From assembly GCA_017963875.1 (NCBI GenBank), contig JAGCTA010000339.1:1-8070 (forward strand): a DNA stretch of 8,070 bases, given 5' to 3'. Origin of the DNA: Victivallales bacterium. Lineage in GTDB: Bacteria; Verrucomicrobiota; Lentisphaeria; Oligosphaerales; Oligosphaeraceae. Made by a program: the position numbers and the translations under genes. The notes under the pieces were generated by a model. The model was not told the origin of the DNA. It ran no database searches and saw only the letters and a program-made list of their open reading frames with translations. Below are positions 1-7,038 of this stretch, one piece after another. Numbering within the stretch: position 1 is the first letter of the stretch; each line of letters opens with the position of its first letter.

Positions 1-859
1 AGAACTTGTAGCCTTTGGAGAAGAAATTGGCAAGCGAGACGGGATTGCAGACATGCGTGTCGGCGTCGGAGAAGCGGTAGCCGTCATACCACTTGAGAAG
101 CGTCTGCATCATTTCTTCCTCCGAGACGCCGTTCGCCTCCGCCGCCAGCGGAATGCGGTCGGCGAAGTATTCGCGGATTTCCGCTTCAGAGAAACCGAGC
201 ATCTCCGCGTAGTCAGGCTCCAGCGTGATATCCGTCAGGTTGTTCAATTCGGAGAAAAGCGAGACATGCGCGAACTTGCTGACGCCAGTGATGAACGCGA
301 AGCGCACGATGTCCTCGTATGTCTTGATGACGCTGTAGAAGCCCTTGAGAACAGTTAGGATACTTGACACTTCGGGGTTATCGATGTTGCCGAGGATAGG
401 CTTGTCATATTCGTCCACAAGTATCACGACCTGCCCTGTTTTTGACAATACCGCAACATCAGAGATGAGATTCTCGAACCTGACGGAAGCGCCTTCCTCC
501 CTGAGCATAAGCCTCAGGCTCTCGGCCTCTTTTGCAAGCAGGTGGTTGAGATACGCCTCCAGTTTCTCTGCGGTCTTGACATTGCAGGCTCCAAAGTCCA
601 GATGGATGATTGGATACTCCTGCCAGTCGTAGTCCTTCGTGTCGATGGCGAGCCCCTTGAAGAGTTCGCGCCTGCCTTGGAAAAGAGTCTTCAGCGTCGA
701 GATGAACAGCGACTTTCCAAAACGCCGCGGACGAGCAAGAAAGAACTCCGTATCGCCAGAATCCAACAGACGCCATACATACTCCGTCTTGTCGATGTAG
801 AGCCTGTCATTGGCGATGAGTTTTTCAAAACTTGCCGTATTGAGATTGATTTTCTTCAT
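1..859 (-). CDS. AAA-ATPase_like protein (PF09820 type), C-terminus outside window
   Basis: This gene starts at 859 on the minus strand and runs off the left edge, so 286 codons are visible. The protein begins MKKINLNTASFEKLI. It carries the family's altered Walker A motif RPRRFGKS (residues 43-50), in which the usual first glycine is replaced. It also has a hydrophobic strand ending in the Walker B-like VVILVDEYDKPI (144-155) and a sensor-like FAFITGVSKF (187-196). The segment LLKWYDGYRFS (254-264) is also typical of the family. Family members normally end in a PD-(D/E)XK nuclease-like domain (PDDEXK_9), which would lie beyond the edge. They occur in many near-copies in Bacteroidota and Lentisphaerota genomes, and their role is not established; a link to DNA or to mobile elements is often suspected. 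A purine-rich GGGGGAAG lies just before the ATG, and a promoter lies about 50 bases upstream. Family assignment is firm; cellular role is unknown. Confidence 0.9.
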   Translation of the reverse strand, partial: MKKINLNTASFEKLIANDRLYIDKTEYVWRLLDSGDTEFFLARPRRFGKSLFISTLKTLFQGRRELFKGLAIDTKDYDWQEYPIIHLDFGACNVKTAEKLEAYLNHLLAKEAESLRLMLREEGASVRFENLISDVAVLSKTGQVVILVDEYDKPILGNIDNPEVSSILTVLKGFYSVIKTYEDIVRFAFITGVSKFAHVSLFSELNNLTDITLEPDYAEMLGFSEAEIREYFADRIPLAAEANGVSEEEMMQTLLKWYDGYRFSDADTHVCNPVSLANFFSKGYKF

Positions 860-906
860 GCTTCCCCCGCATGGCGATGGATATTCGCGTGCCTGATTCT
901 TCTTTC

Positions 907-934
907 AATATACGGCAGATTTGCTTTTAGTCAA
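907..934 (-). promoter_or_regulatory. Sigma70-type promoter for the AAA-ATPase gene
   Basis: On the minus strand there is a -35 box TTGACT (929-934), a 16-base spacer and a -10 box TATATT (907-912). Transcription would start roughly 40 bases before the ATG at 859. Five of six bases match consensus at -35 and five of six at -10. This suggests the ATPase gene is expressed independently of the glycosidase-like operon upstream of it. The call is by inspection only. Confidence 0.6.
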
Positions 935-1036
935 TTTGGACCGACGGTTTTCGGCAGTCTTTCACGACAATTACCTGCCGAGGTCAGAGGCTGGAACATG
1001 CTCCGACAAGTATTCAGTAAATGGGGCATTCAAATC

Positions 1037-1059
1037 GCCTTTCCCAGATACAAAAAGGC
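1037..1059. repeat. Small inverted repeat (possible hairpin)
   Basis: GCCTTT (1037-1042) and AAAGGC (1054-1059) are perfect 6-base arms around an 11-base loop. It lies 130 to 152 bases past the end of the minus-strand glycosidase-like gene. No T-run follows it on either strand, so it is not a standard intrinsic terminator. Confidence 0.35.
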
Positions 1060-1095
1060 ACAGCAAGAGGCAGTGAAGACTTTCCCGACAGAGGC

Positions 1096-1158
1096 GATAT
1101 CAAAACGTGACTGCGGTGTCACTTTATATCTCGGCTGGATGCAGTACCTGCAAGCCGA
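1096..1158 (-). terminator. Two abutting stem-loops after the glycosidase-like operon (possible 3' end structure)
   Basis: The first and stronger stem-loop spans 1131-1158. Outer arms TCGGCT (1131-1136) and AGCCGA (1153-1158) enclose inner arms TGCAG (1140-1144) and CTGCA (1148-1152), with a 3-base loop and a 3-base GGA bulge on one side. This gives eleven base pairs. The second begins immediately next to it: GATAT (1096-1100) with ATATC (1126-1130), enclosing GTGAC (1107-1111) with GTCAC (1118-1122). On the minus strand the first hairpin starts 30 bases after the stop codon of the 1189-3168 gene. This position suits a transcript end or mRNA-protecting structure. No U-run follows, so intrinsic termination is doubtful and a processing or rho-dependent 3' end is as likely. 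Confidence 0.45.
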
Positions 1159-1188
1159 AGGCGAAAGGACCGTTGTTCAAGTGTACCG

Positions 1189-3168
1189 CTAACATTTCCT
1201 TTCAAAGGCCAGTATCCCCATGGGAGGAACTTTTACTGGAATTGCAACGGCATCCCATGCGGAAAGACGCTGCTCACGGATTTTAAGAGGCGTTTTCTGC
1301 GACGTGCTGATGACATGCAACGACTGGTCTGGAAGACCGGGAAAAGCGACCTCTGGATTCAAATAGGCATTCTCTTTGGAAAGAATCAGGATTCTTTCTA
1401 TACTGTCGGCACCATATTGGCTGAAGAACTGCATTCCTTCCGTTTCGTTCCGCAAAGGCAGAGCCCCCAATTTCTCCCTGAGACAATCCGCCGCAGCCTG
1501 CCAGAATGAGTCAGGAATCTCAAGATGAGGATACCAGTCCCGATAGAGTCGGAAGACTTTCGCATCGTCAAAGGGAGGAAGTTCTCCCTGCTGCGGCAGT
1601 TCCGTGATACCGCTTTTCTGCCTTTCCCAGTGCAGGAAAGCACATTCCCAGGAAAACTCTTTCCATGGATGCCACGCAAGAATCTCTGTATCTTCAGGAA
1701 GCAGGAAGCGGAGATTCCGTCCCGTCAGCATCAGAGGTAGCGAAGAGGCTAGAACGGCTTTCTGCTGATCCGGTGTCAGAAGATGATAATTCGGAATGAT
1801 GACAGGCTGGCGGCAGAGAGGGAGTTCTTCAAGTGTGCCAATGGCGGAAATGTCAATGGAACGGGCATTCTTTAGAACCGTAATCTGGGCAGATGGAGAC
1901 CATGTTCCGTATTGATGGTGTTCCTGCTGGAGTCGGTCGAAGATTCCCGAATCCATCAGCCAGACCATTTCTCCCGCCTGTGCAGTGTCAAATTCCAAGG
2001 CTTGACGCCCAAATCTTCGGAACAATGCCCATTCCTGCGGTTCTACGCAGTCACCGAGACAAGCGAAAAGCCCCACGGCAAGGTCTTTCGGCTTCCCATT
2101 TTTGAGAAGACGTTGGCTACCTAACAGCATCATGTCCCGTTCCAACATGGCAGGAGCGTGGTAGAGGACATCGAAACTTTCCACTACATCACGGAAAGCA
2201 GGCATCAGCAGAACTTTGGTATGGGGCATCATCGCGGCCATCTCAGAAGCAATGGCGCAGAATTCATGCAGGACGGGCCGTTCATTCCAGATTAGCCTGG
2301 CAGACGTGGTGCAGGCCTCCGCAATCAGATAATCCACACCGAGTCGATCCAGAAAACGATAGTCGACGTTCATATACTGCAGGGCCCCGAATACCGATTT
2401 CGCGTTGGGGGAATTGACAAGAAGAAGTTTGCCTAGACCGTGAACTGTCTGCACTGCCTGAATCCAGAATGCTTCCCATTCCTTACGGAGAAAAGCGTTC
2501 CATGACTCCCAACGGTTTTTCATGAGCCAGACCAGTTTTTCTCTCCGAAGCCTATCGCCTGATTCTTCGTCCAGCAGAGTAATGTCCTCTTTCAGAAACT
2601 CGGGAAGGTTTTCTTCCTTTTTCACAAACTGTTGGATGACACAGTCTGTGGGGAAAAGGATGCTGGACCACGGAGCGGCAATGTCATCTGCCGCATGCCA
2701 GCCATCAAAACCATAATCGAAAATAGTCTCTTTCAGTTTTCCGAAAAAGACATCCCGTGTCAGTCTGCCGTCTTTCAGGCTTCCCAAAAGGTCCAGCCGC
2801 TTTTCCCTGGAAAACTCTCCGATAAATTCCTGGTGAAAATAATTCTTCAAGTACTTTTGAAAGACATTGAACACAACTTTGACGCCATATTGATGCAGTT
2901 CCTTTACCAGATCCCGAATCTGGACGTTAGTCCATGCCTGCCGTTGACGTTTCCCGTTGGTACTGTGACCATGTCGGGAACAGAGTTGCGGAGACAGAGT
3001 CTTCTCTGCGATTTCAGGAGAAACATGCTGAAAGACAAAGTCGATGCCTGTCAGAAAAGAAATCCCCGTCGGAGTCTCCCCCACGGAAGTCAAATACTCT
3101 TTTACGCCGAAATCCGACTGGGTATTGTCGAATGCCAGCAGTTCCGTCCAAATCCATAGTTCCTTCAT
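1189..3168 (-). CDS. Cytoplasmic glycosidase-like TIM-barrel protein, uncharacterised family
   Basis: This is a 659-residue protein with no signal peptide (it starts MKELWIWTELLAF), so probably cytoplasmic. Residues about 1-345 read like a TIM barrel of a glycoside hydrolase: strands such as VKVVFNVF (96-103), GFDGWHAADD (153-162), GKLLLVNSP (246-254), VDYLIAEA (278-285) and KVLLMPAF (318-325) alternate with helices. Acidic residues at strand ends (D161, D162, E284) are candidate catalytic groups, but this is a guess. Residues about 360-500 look like an alpha/beta domain of the kind that follows the barrel in several glycosidase families. The last 80 residues resemble the all-beta tail of such enzymes, ending VKVPPMGILAFE. 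I cannot assign a named GH family or a substrate. A good ribosome site (GAGGTG, about 6 bases from ATG) supports the start at 3168. The gene follows the secreted glycosidase-like gene by 41 bases with no terminator between them, suggesting one operon. Confidence 0.75.
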   Translation of the reverse strand: MKELWIWTELLAFDNTQSDFGVKEYLTSVGETPTGISFLTGIDFVFQHVSPEIAEKTLSPQLCSRHGHSTNGKRQRQAWTNVQIRDLVKELHQYGVKVVFNVFQKYLKNYFHQEFIGEFSREKRLDLLGSLKDGRLTRDVFFGKLKETIFDYGFDGWHAADDIAAPWSSILFPTDCVIQQFVKKEENLPEFLKEDITLLDEESGDRLRREKLVWLMKNRWESWNAFLRKEWEAFWIQAVQTVHGLGKLLLVNSPNAKSVFGALQYMNVDYRFLDRLGVDYLIAEACTTSARLIWNERPVLHEFCAIASEMAAMMPHTKVLLMPAFRDVVESFDVLYHAPAMLERDMMLLGSQRLLKNGKPKDLAVGLFACLGDCVEPQEWALFRRFGRQALEFDTAQAGEMVWLMDSGIFDRLQQEHHQYGTWSPSAQITVLKNARSIDISAIGTLEELPLCRQPVIIPNYHLLTPDQQKAVLASSLPLMLTGRNLRFLLPEDTEILAWHPWKEFSWECAFLHWERQKSGITELPQQGELPPFDDAKVFRLYRDWYPHLEIPDSFWQAAADCLREKLGALPLRNETEGMQFFSQYGADSIERILILSKENAYLNPEVAFPGLPDQSLHVISTSQKTPLKIREQRLSAWDAVAIPVKVPPMGILAFERKC

Positions 3169-3209
3169 TGAGACACCTCGCGGAAATCAACTCCAATGTT
3201 TTTCTTCGG

Positions 3210-5282
3210 CTATTCCAGAACATACACGTGGACGCCGAACGGCCCGAACGTGTCCTGAAATTCACCGTTGTTCATGGGAAGCGTGCGCTTCTCGAAGTAC
3301 TCGACCGCTTTGGAGGCGCCTGGAACAGTGAATTTGAAAGTCGCGTCATTATAGGCCGAATTGCAGGTCAGCAGGTACTTTTTGCCATTCCATTCCTTAA
3401 GCAGCGTATTGGCGGCATCAAAGCCCAGCGCATCCTTTTCGGAACCGCTGACGACCACTGCCTTCTGTACCTGCGGAATAGGCTCCGTACAGTACATGTC
3501 ATATAACGAGCGGAACTCTAGAATCACGCTCTTCAGCGTATTCCATTGCTCGTCAGAGAAACCTCTGCGGAAGTTTTCCGTGTTCGGATAACCTGAATAA
3601 CGGTACCAATAGACGCCATGAGAACCATGGATGACCGCCAGATAGCTCATGGCGCGGAGTTCGTCGTGTGTCGGGAGACGGTTCCAGACATTCCCCTTGG
3701 GATCGTAGTGGAAATACTGCACGAGTGGCCAGATGGGGCTGCGTCCTTTCCCTGTTAGCGCCCTATCCTGGTGAATCTGCTTCATGTCTCTGATGACCGT
3801 CGGAATGGCCCGTGCCGTGATTTCAGGCGTCTCTGTTCCTGCTTTGCAGCATCCGACGGGGTACAGTTCAGGCTTGAAAATGTCCGATGCCGCCGTGACG
3901 CTTGTGTATCGGCTAATGGTCATCAGGTCGCCGCGGCTTTTGTCCTGGTCAAAGAAGTCCGCCTGGACTGTCAGGCGGCTGTTGTCCACCGCTTTGATGG
4001 CCCGATTGACTTCAATCAGTTCATCCGCAGTGATATGGGAGAGTGTATCGTCACCGATTTCCCAGCAGAGTACACTGTCCAAATCCATCTGACGGAGGAT
4101 TCCCTTGACGATTTCCTTAACGTCGGTGCAGTTTTTCGCGCGTGTCGGCGACCAGGCAATGAAGATCTTGTGCTTTTTCGCAGCATCGAGATATTTCGCC
4201 GCATCAGGGAAGTCGATCATGAAACCGCTGCCGTTTCGCGCGAAGTTGATGCCAGCCTCCTTTGCCTCGGCGAATGCGCCGTCATGCGTGAAGCCGCTTC
4301 GTCCTACAGAGCGCAGGCAGGATAGGCCGAGAAGGAAAAAGGGCTTGCCGTCAAGCGTCGCCATGCCGTCGGAGGCGCGTATGCCCATGACGTTCTTTGT
4401 CCGAGGTTTGCTGATGGAGAACGCAACGAAATGCTTCTTTTCATCAGAATCGCCTGCGTTTCTGACGAACGTGATGAAATGTGCTCCAGGAGCAAACCCT
4501 CCATCGGGAAGATAGGACAGGACGTCATTGTTCCACTGAACGTCATTGGTGATGTCCTTGTCGTCATACAATAGGGTTACCTTGGCATTTTTGGAGAAAG
4601 CCCTGAAGAAATCCACTTGGATCTTCACGGGGTCATTGGCATTTTCAGTCGGTGACTTGCTAAGGAGAACTGGTTTTATGGAAAGCCCTCCCAGCGTCTC
4701 TTCGGCAGCGATGTCCGCCTTGCTTCCGACGAGTACGCGAAAGCCAGAAATGATTGCCATTTCGCCTTTTTCGAAATCAGGATAGTCAAAGCCGAAATTC
4801 ACCTCCATTGTTTTGGCCTTTGCAGGAATCTTTCCTCTCCACGAATACCAGCCAGGTGCATCTAGTGGGAAGCGGAAATCTGGCGAATAGGTGAATAGCC
4901 CCATGAGGTTTTCCTCTTCATCGAACCATTTGATGCATTTATGGTAACTGGAGTTGTATCCGCGTGATTTTATTAACTCACTCTTGTTTGTGCCGATCTT
5001 AAGTGAAAACTCAAAATACTCGGCGTCCGCAGGAAGTTGTTTTCTGACGGTTTTGAGTTCAAACGCCGTATCAAATTTTCGCCCGGGGATTGGCTCCTGC
5101 TTCTCATTTCGGGAAAGCACCATGCCGTTGTCCGTATATGTGATTGCTGAAAACGGAAGGAAAATGCTCGGTGTCTGCCATTGTGAAGGGTCATGCTTTT
5201 TCAGTTCATCCTGAAAGAGAATCTGAAACGCCATTGCCACTCCACCAACCAGTTGAACCATCATGAAAATCCATCGCTTCAT
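3210..5282 (-). CDS. Secreted multidomain glycosidase-like protein (GH-A-type TIM barrel)
   Basis: This 690-residue protein starts with a signal peptide: MKR, a hydrophobic stretch, and a likely signal peptidase I cut after AMA (residue 18). Residues about 20-185 look like a beta-sandwich, possibly carbohydrate-binding. Residues about 215-290 look like an Ig-like beta domain. The barrel begins at ATLDGKPFFLLGLSC (308-322), the usual entry to a GH2/GH-A-type TIM barrel. It continues through INFARN (345-350), KIFIAWSP (372-379), SVLCWEIGDD (403-412), PIWPLVQYFHY (516-526) and ELRAMSYLAVIHGSHGVYWY (541-560). In SVLCWEIGDD the acids E408, D411 and D412 sit where many clan A proteins keep the acid/base; the canonical Asn-Glu pair is absent. 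The final 90 residues are a beta-rich tail ending FGPFGVHVYVLE. It probably acts on an oligosaccharide or glycoconjugate outside the cytoplasm; the substrate is unknown. A strong ribosome site (AAGGAG, 8 bases from ATG) fixes the start. It is the first gene of the minus-strand operon. Confidence 0.8.
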   Translation of the reverse strand: MKRWIFMMVQLVGGVAMAFQILFQDELKKHDPSQWQTPSIFLPFSAITYTDNGMVLSRNEKQEPIPGRKFDTAFELKTVRKQLPADAEYFEFSLKIGTNKSELIKSRGYNSSYHKCIKWFDEEENLMGLFTYSPDFRFPLDAPGWYSWRGKIPAKAKTMEVNFGFDYPDFEKGEMAIISGFRVLVGSKADIAAEETLGGLSIKPVLLSKSPTENANDPVKIQVDFFRAFSKNAKVTLLYDDKDITNDVQWNNDVLSYLPDGGFAPGAHFITFVRNAGDSDEKKHFVAFSISKPRTKNVMGIRASDGMATLDGKPFFLLGLSCLRSVGRSGFTHDGAFAEAKEAGINFARNGSGFMIDFPDAAKYLDAAKKHKIFIAWSPTRAKNCTDVKEIVKGILRQMDLDSVLCWEIGDDTLSHITADELIEVNRAIKAVDNSRLTVQADFFDQDKSRGDLMTISRYTSVTAASDIFKPELYPVGCCKAGTETPEITARAIPTVIRDMKQIHQDRALTGKGRSPIWPLVQYFHYDPKGNVWNRLPTHDELRAMSYLAVIHGSHGVYWYRYSGYPNTENFRRGFSDEQWNTLKSVILEFRSLYDMYCTEPIPQVQKAVVVSGSEKDALGFDAANTLLKEWNGKKYLLTCNSAYNDATFKFTVPGASKAVEYFEKRTLPMNNGEFQDTFGPFGVHVYVLE

Positions 5283-5337
5283 CCGTCAGTCTCCTTTTGT
5301 ATTTAGTGTTTTTTAAACAGTAGCAGTTGCGATTAAA

Positions 5338-5348
5338 GCATAATATGC
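5338..5348 (-). promoter_or_regulatory. Palindrome over a possible -10 box of the secreted glycosidase-like gene
   Basis: GCATA, one central A, then TATGC form a perfect 11-base palindrome. On the minus strand its centre reads TATTAT, a -10-like sequence about 57 bases before the ATG at 5282. No good -35 box lies 16-18 bases upstream (the best is TGATGG). The promoter would therefore be weak or activator-dependent, and the palindrome could be a binding site. Low certainty. Confidence 0.3.
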
Positions 5349-5379
5349 AATCTGATTCACATCCATCACATAACTGAAC

Positions 5380-5453
5380 GGCAGACTTGAAAAAACAGCG
5401 GTTTCATGACATCTTAATGGAAGCCTAGCAAGCAACCACAAGAGAAGTCTGCC
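5380..5453. repeat. Perfect 9-base inverted repeat spanning 74 bases
   Basis: GGCAGACTT (5380-5388) is matched exactly by its reverse complement AAGTCTGCC (5445-5453), with 56 bases between the arms. It lies in the middle of the divergent control region. It may be a pair of regulator half-sites or the closing stem of an RNA structure. The length and closing stem recall a tRNA, but no T-loop, anticodon arm or D-arm pattern can be read on either strand. No terminal repeat of a known insertion sequence is recognised. Confidence 0.5.
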
Positions 5454-5513
5454 AAGAATCTGCAGAAACTTACTATGACCATTCTTGTCCAGATTGCAAG
5501 CCGAATACCTGAA

Positions 5514-5572
5514 AGAATTGTAGATTAGAATTGACATATCTTTTTTCGTGCAATATAATACTGTAGAATCTA
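5514..5572 (+). promoter_or_regulatory. Repeated motifs bracketing the plus-strand promoter (candidate operator)
   Basis: AGAATTG occurs twice in tandem with a 13-base period (5514-5520 and 5527-5533), and the second copy enters the -35 box. TGTAGA occurs at 5519-5524, upstream of the -35 box, and again at 5562-5567 by the predicted transcription start. These copies are 43 bases apart, about four helical turns. TAGATT (5521-5526) is also mirrored by AATCTA (5567-5572). This arrangement would suit a repressor or activator that contacts both sides of the promoter. The region is A+T-rich, so chance similarity is possible. Confidence 0.3.
5531..5559 (+). promoter_or_regulatory. Exact consensus sigma70 promoter for the DUF4838-like operon
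   Basis: TTGACA (5531-5536), a 17-base spacer containing six consecutive T, and TATAAT (5554-5559) match the consensus in every position, including spacing. Transcription would begin near 5566-5567, leaving a leader of about 36 bases before the ATG at 5603. Confidence 0.8.
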
Positions 5573-5602
5573 AAATTATACTTTGCAACAGAAAGGAATT
5601 TC

Positions 5603-7033
5603 ATGTCAAATATACCGTTTGCCATAAGAGGCTTTAATCTGTGTGAAAGTCTGCTGCGCCATTCACCAGAGCAACTCAGGAATTTTATACGCAGGATGAA
5701 GACTCTTAAAATGAATACGGTCATTATTCATTATGATTATGGCTGGAATCGTTATAAGGAAATTATCATGGATGAATGCCGTAAGAATGGAATTAACCCT
5801 GTTCTGATGACATTTGGTCCCCGCACTTTCTTTTCTTATTCAGACTGGAAAAATCAGTGGTTTGCCAAAGATTCGGGCGGCAATCCTTGGACTCCAGAAC
5901 TTGTCTGCGAAACCCAGCCATGCACTTTTGAACCAGAAGGTCTGGAGGCTTTCCGATACGGTGCAAGACAATGGCTTAAAGGTCTGCCCGAAGAGATCAA
6001 ACACGTTCACATGCGTTCAGGTGATGGCATAAAATACTGTCAATGTGAAAGATGCCGTTTACTCCCTGATCATGAAAAATGGCAACCGTTCATTGATATT
6101 TTTGTTGATGCTGTTCGGGAGGTGCGTCCTGACCTGGAATTCGAAACCGATCTGTATGTCAAAAGATACAATATTCCGAAAAAGAAGACGGCTTTTCAGA
6201 AAATGACCAACATCATGTTTGATGATTTCAACAGACATTATGCATATCCTTTAGACAGTGTCAACGATTTGGACTTTCCTCAAGGTGTTCGTATTGCCGC
6301 AACGGAAAAAAATCCGGATGCGTCTACTACGAATGCCTATTTGCTGAAGAGACTTTCCGAATGGACCCAAACTTTTCCAGGCAAGGTATATATTCATGAA
6401 AATGTGATGGCGCAGGGCCTTTTTACCACATTTGTGCATAATCCGTCTGTTTATCTCAAGGACCTGGATATATACAGAAAACTCGGTGTACAAGGCGTCT
6501 GTTATGAAGCATACGAACCTGGATACCCCGTTTTTTCTTCTATGTTTTCACTGCTTGCGCGTGCGTTGAACGGGGAAACTTTTGAATATGAACCTGATGA
6601 AATGGAAAAATTAATGACGGCACCACATCCCAAAACCTATTTCTATCATGATCCTGATTTCCCGCTTGAAAAATATATCAGGGATCCGATTCGGCTAAAG
6701 CAGACTGAGATGTACCGTTATATTGAAATGATCCGAAAAACAGGAGGGAAAGCTTCTTATCGTTATTCAGCGGAATTTTACAGAGAATTCATGAATTTTT
6801 ACTTTGAACATGAAGACCGTTTCGATACTTTGATGGCAGGATACCAGCTTGCATACACGGGCAGAAAATTAAAGCATCTGGATTTCAAAGGTCTTTCTGA
6901 TGATGCCAATGATTTTTTATCATACTCAAAACTGTGGGATTATATGGAGACGATTCCGCTGACAGAAGATCCCCGACAGAAATGCAAGAATATCATTCTG
7001 GAACTTATGGAAAAGGCATTCACAATTAAATAA
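5603..7033 (+). CDS. DUF4838-like TIM-barrel protein (glycosidase-related)
   Basis: This is a 476-residue protein without a signal peptide, so probably cytoplasmic. Its clearest mark is MRSGDGIKYCQCERC (137-151): an Asp-Gly followed by a C-x-C-x2-C cluster (C146, C148, C151). This resembles the sequence found in DUF4838 and related GH20/GH67-like barrels, where the cysteines may bind a metal or shape the active site. Barrel-like strands include MNTVIIHYDYG (37-47), NPVLMTFGP (65-73), VHMRSGDG (135-142), LEFETDLYV (178-186) and GVQGVCYEAYEPG (295-307). Residues from about 360 on are mostly helical. D141, E302 and E305 are candidate active-site acids, by position only. AAAGGA 5 bases before the ATG supports the start, and a consensus promoter lies directly upstream. 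The gene is visibly more A+T-rich than the neighbouring genes. It probably forms an operon with the ceramidase-like gene 87 bases downstream. Substrate unknown. Confidence 0.75.
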   Translation: MSNIPFAIRGFNLCESLLRHSPEQLRNFIRRMKTLKMNTVIIHYDYGWNRYKEIIMDECRKNGINPVLMTFGPRTFFSYSDWKNQWFAKDSGGNPWTPELVCETQPCTFEPEGLEAFRYGARQWLKGLPEEIKHVHMRSGDGIKYCQCERCRLLPDHEKWQPFIDIFVDAVREVRPDLEFETDLYVKRYNIPKKKTAFQKMTNIMFDDFNRHYAYPLDSVNDLDFPQGVRIAATEKNPDASTTNAYLLKRLSEWTQTFPGKVYIHENVMAQGLFTTFVHNPSVYLKDLDIYRKLGVQGVCYEAYEPGYPVFSSMFSLLARALNGETFEYEPDEMEKLMTAPHPKTYFYHDPDFPLEKYIRDPIRLKQTEMYRYIEMIRKTGGKASYRYSAEFYREFMNFYFEHEDRFDTLMAGYQLAYTGRKLKHLDFKGLSDDANDFLSYSKLWDYMETIPLTEDPRQKCKNIILELMEKAFTIK

Positions 7034-7038
7034 AGTTT

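Larger units (their letters stand above)
860..1188. other. Intergenic region between two minus-strand genes
   Basis: This 329-base stretch has no convincing gene. The half next to the ATPase gene holds its promoter. The half next to the glycosidase-like gene holds three consecutive stem-loops (1037-1059, 1096-1130 and 1131-1158). A long plus-strand reading frame crosses the region but mostly overlaps the ATPase gene in antisense. It has no ribosome binding site and no recognisable protein features, so it is treated as chance. Confidence 0.6.
5283..5602. other. Divergent intergenic control region
   Basis: These 320 bases separate two operons that point away from each other, so they should hold both promoters and any shared operator. 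The right end carries an exact consensus promoter for the plus strand with repeated motifs around it. The left end carries a palindrome overlapping a weak -10-like box for the minus strand. The middle carries a long-span inverted repeat. A minus-strand open frame of about 90 codons covers most of the region, but it lacks a ribosome site and would cross both promoters, so it is not called as a gene. Confidence 0.7.

Noticed and set aside
1037..1158. Classical rho-independent terminator
   Set aside because: Stems are present but no T-run follows on either strand, so only a structured 3' end is claimed.
542..1192. Long plus-strand open frame of 216 codons
   Set aside because: Half of it is antisense to the well-supported AAA-ATPase gene, it has no ribosome site, and it crosses the ATPase promoter and the hairpins. 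The protein shows no recognisable features.
2632..3506. Two overlapping plus-strand open frames (2632-3159 and 2934-3506)
   Set aside because: Antisense shadows of the two glycosidase-like genes, with no ribosome site and no protein-family features.
5380..5453. tRNA gene suggested by a 74-base span with a paired closing stem
   Set aside because: No T-loop GTTCRA pattern, anticodon arm or D-loop fits on either strand.
5313..5588. Minus-strand open frame of 91 codons in the divergent region
   Set aside because: No ribosome site, it overlaps both promoters and the inverted repeat, and its composition does not look like a real protein.
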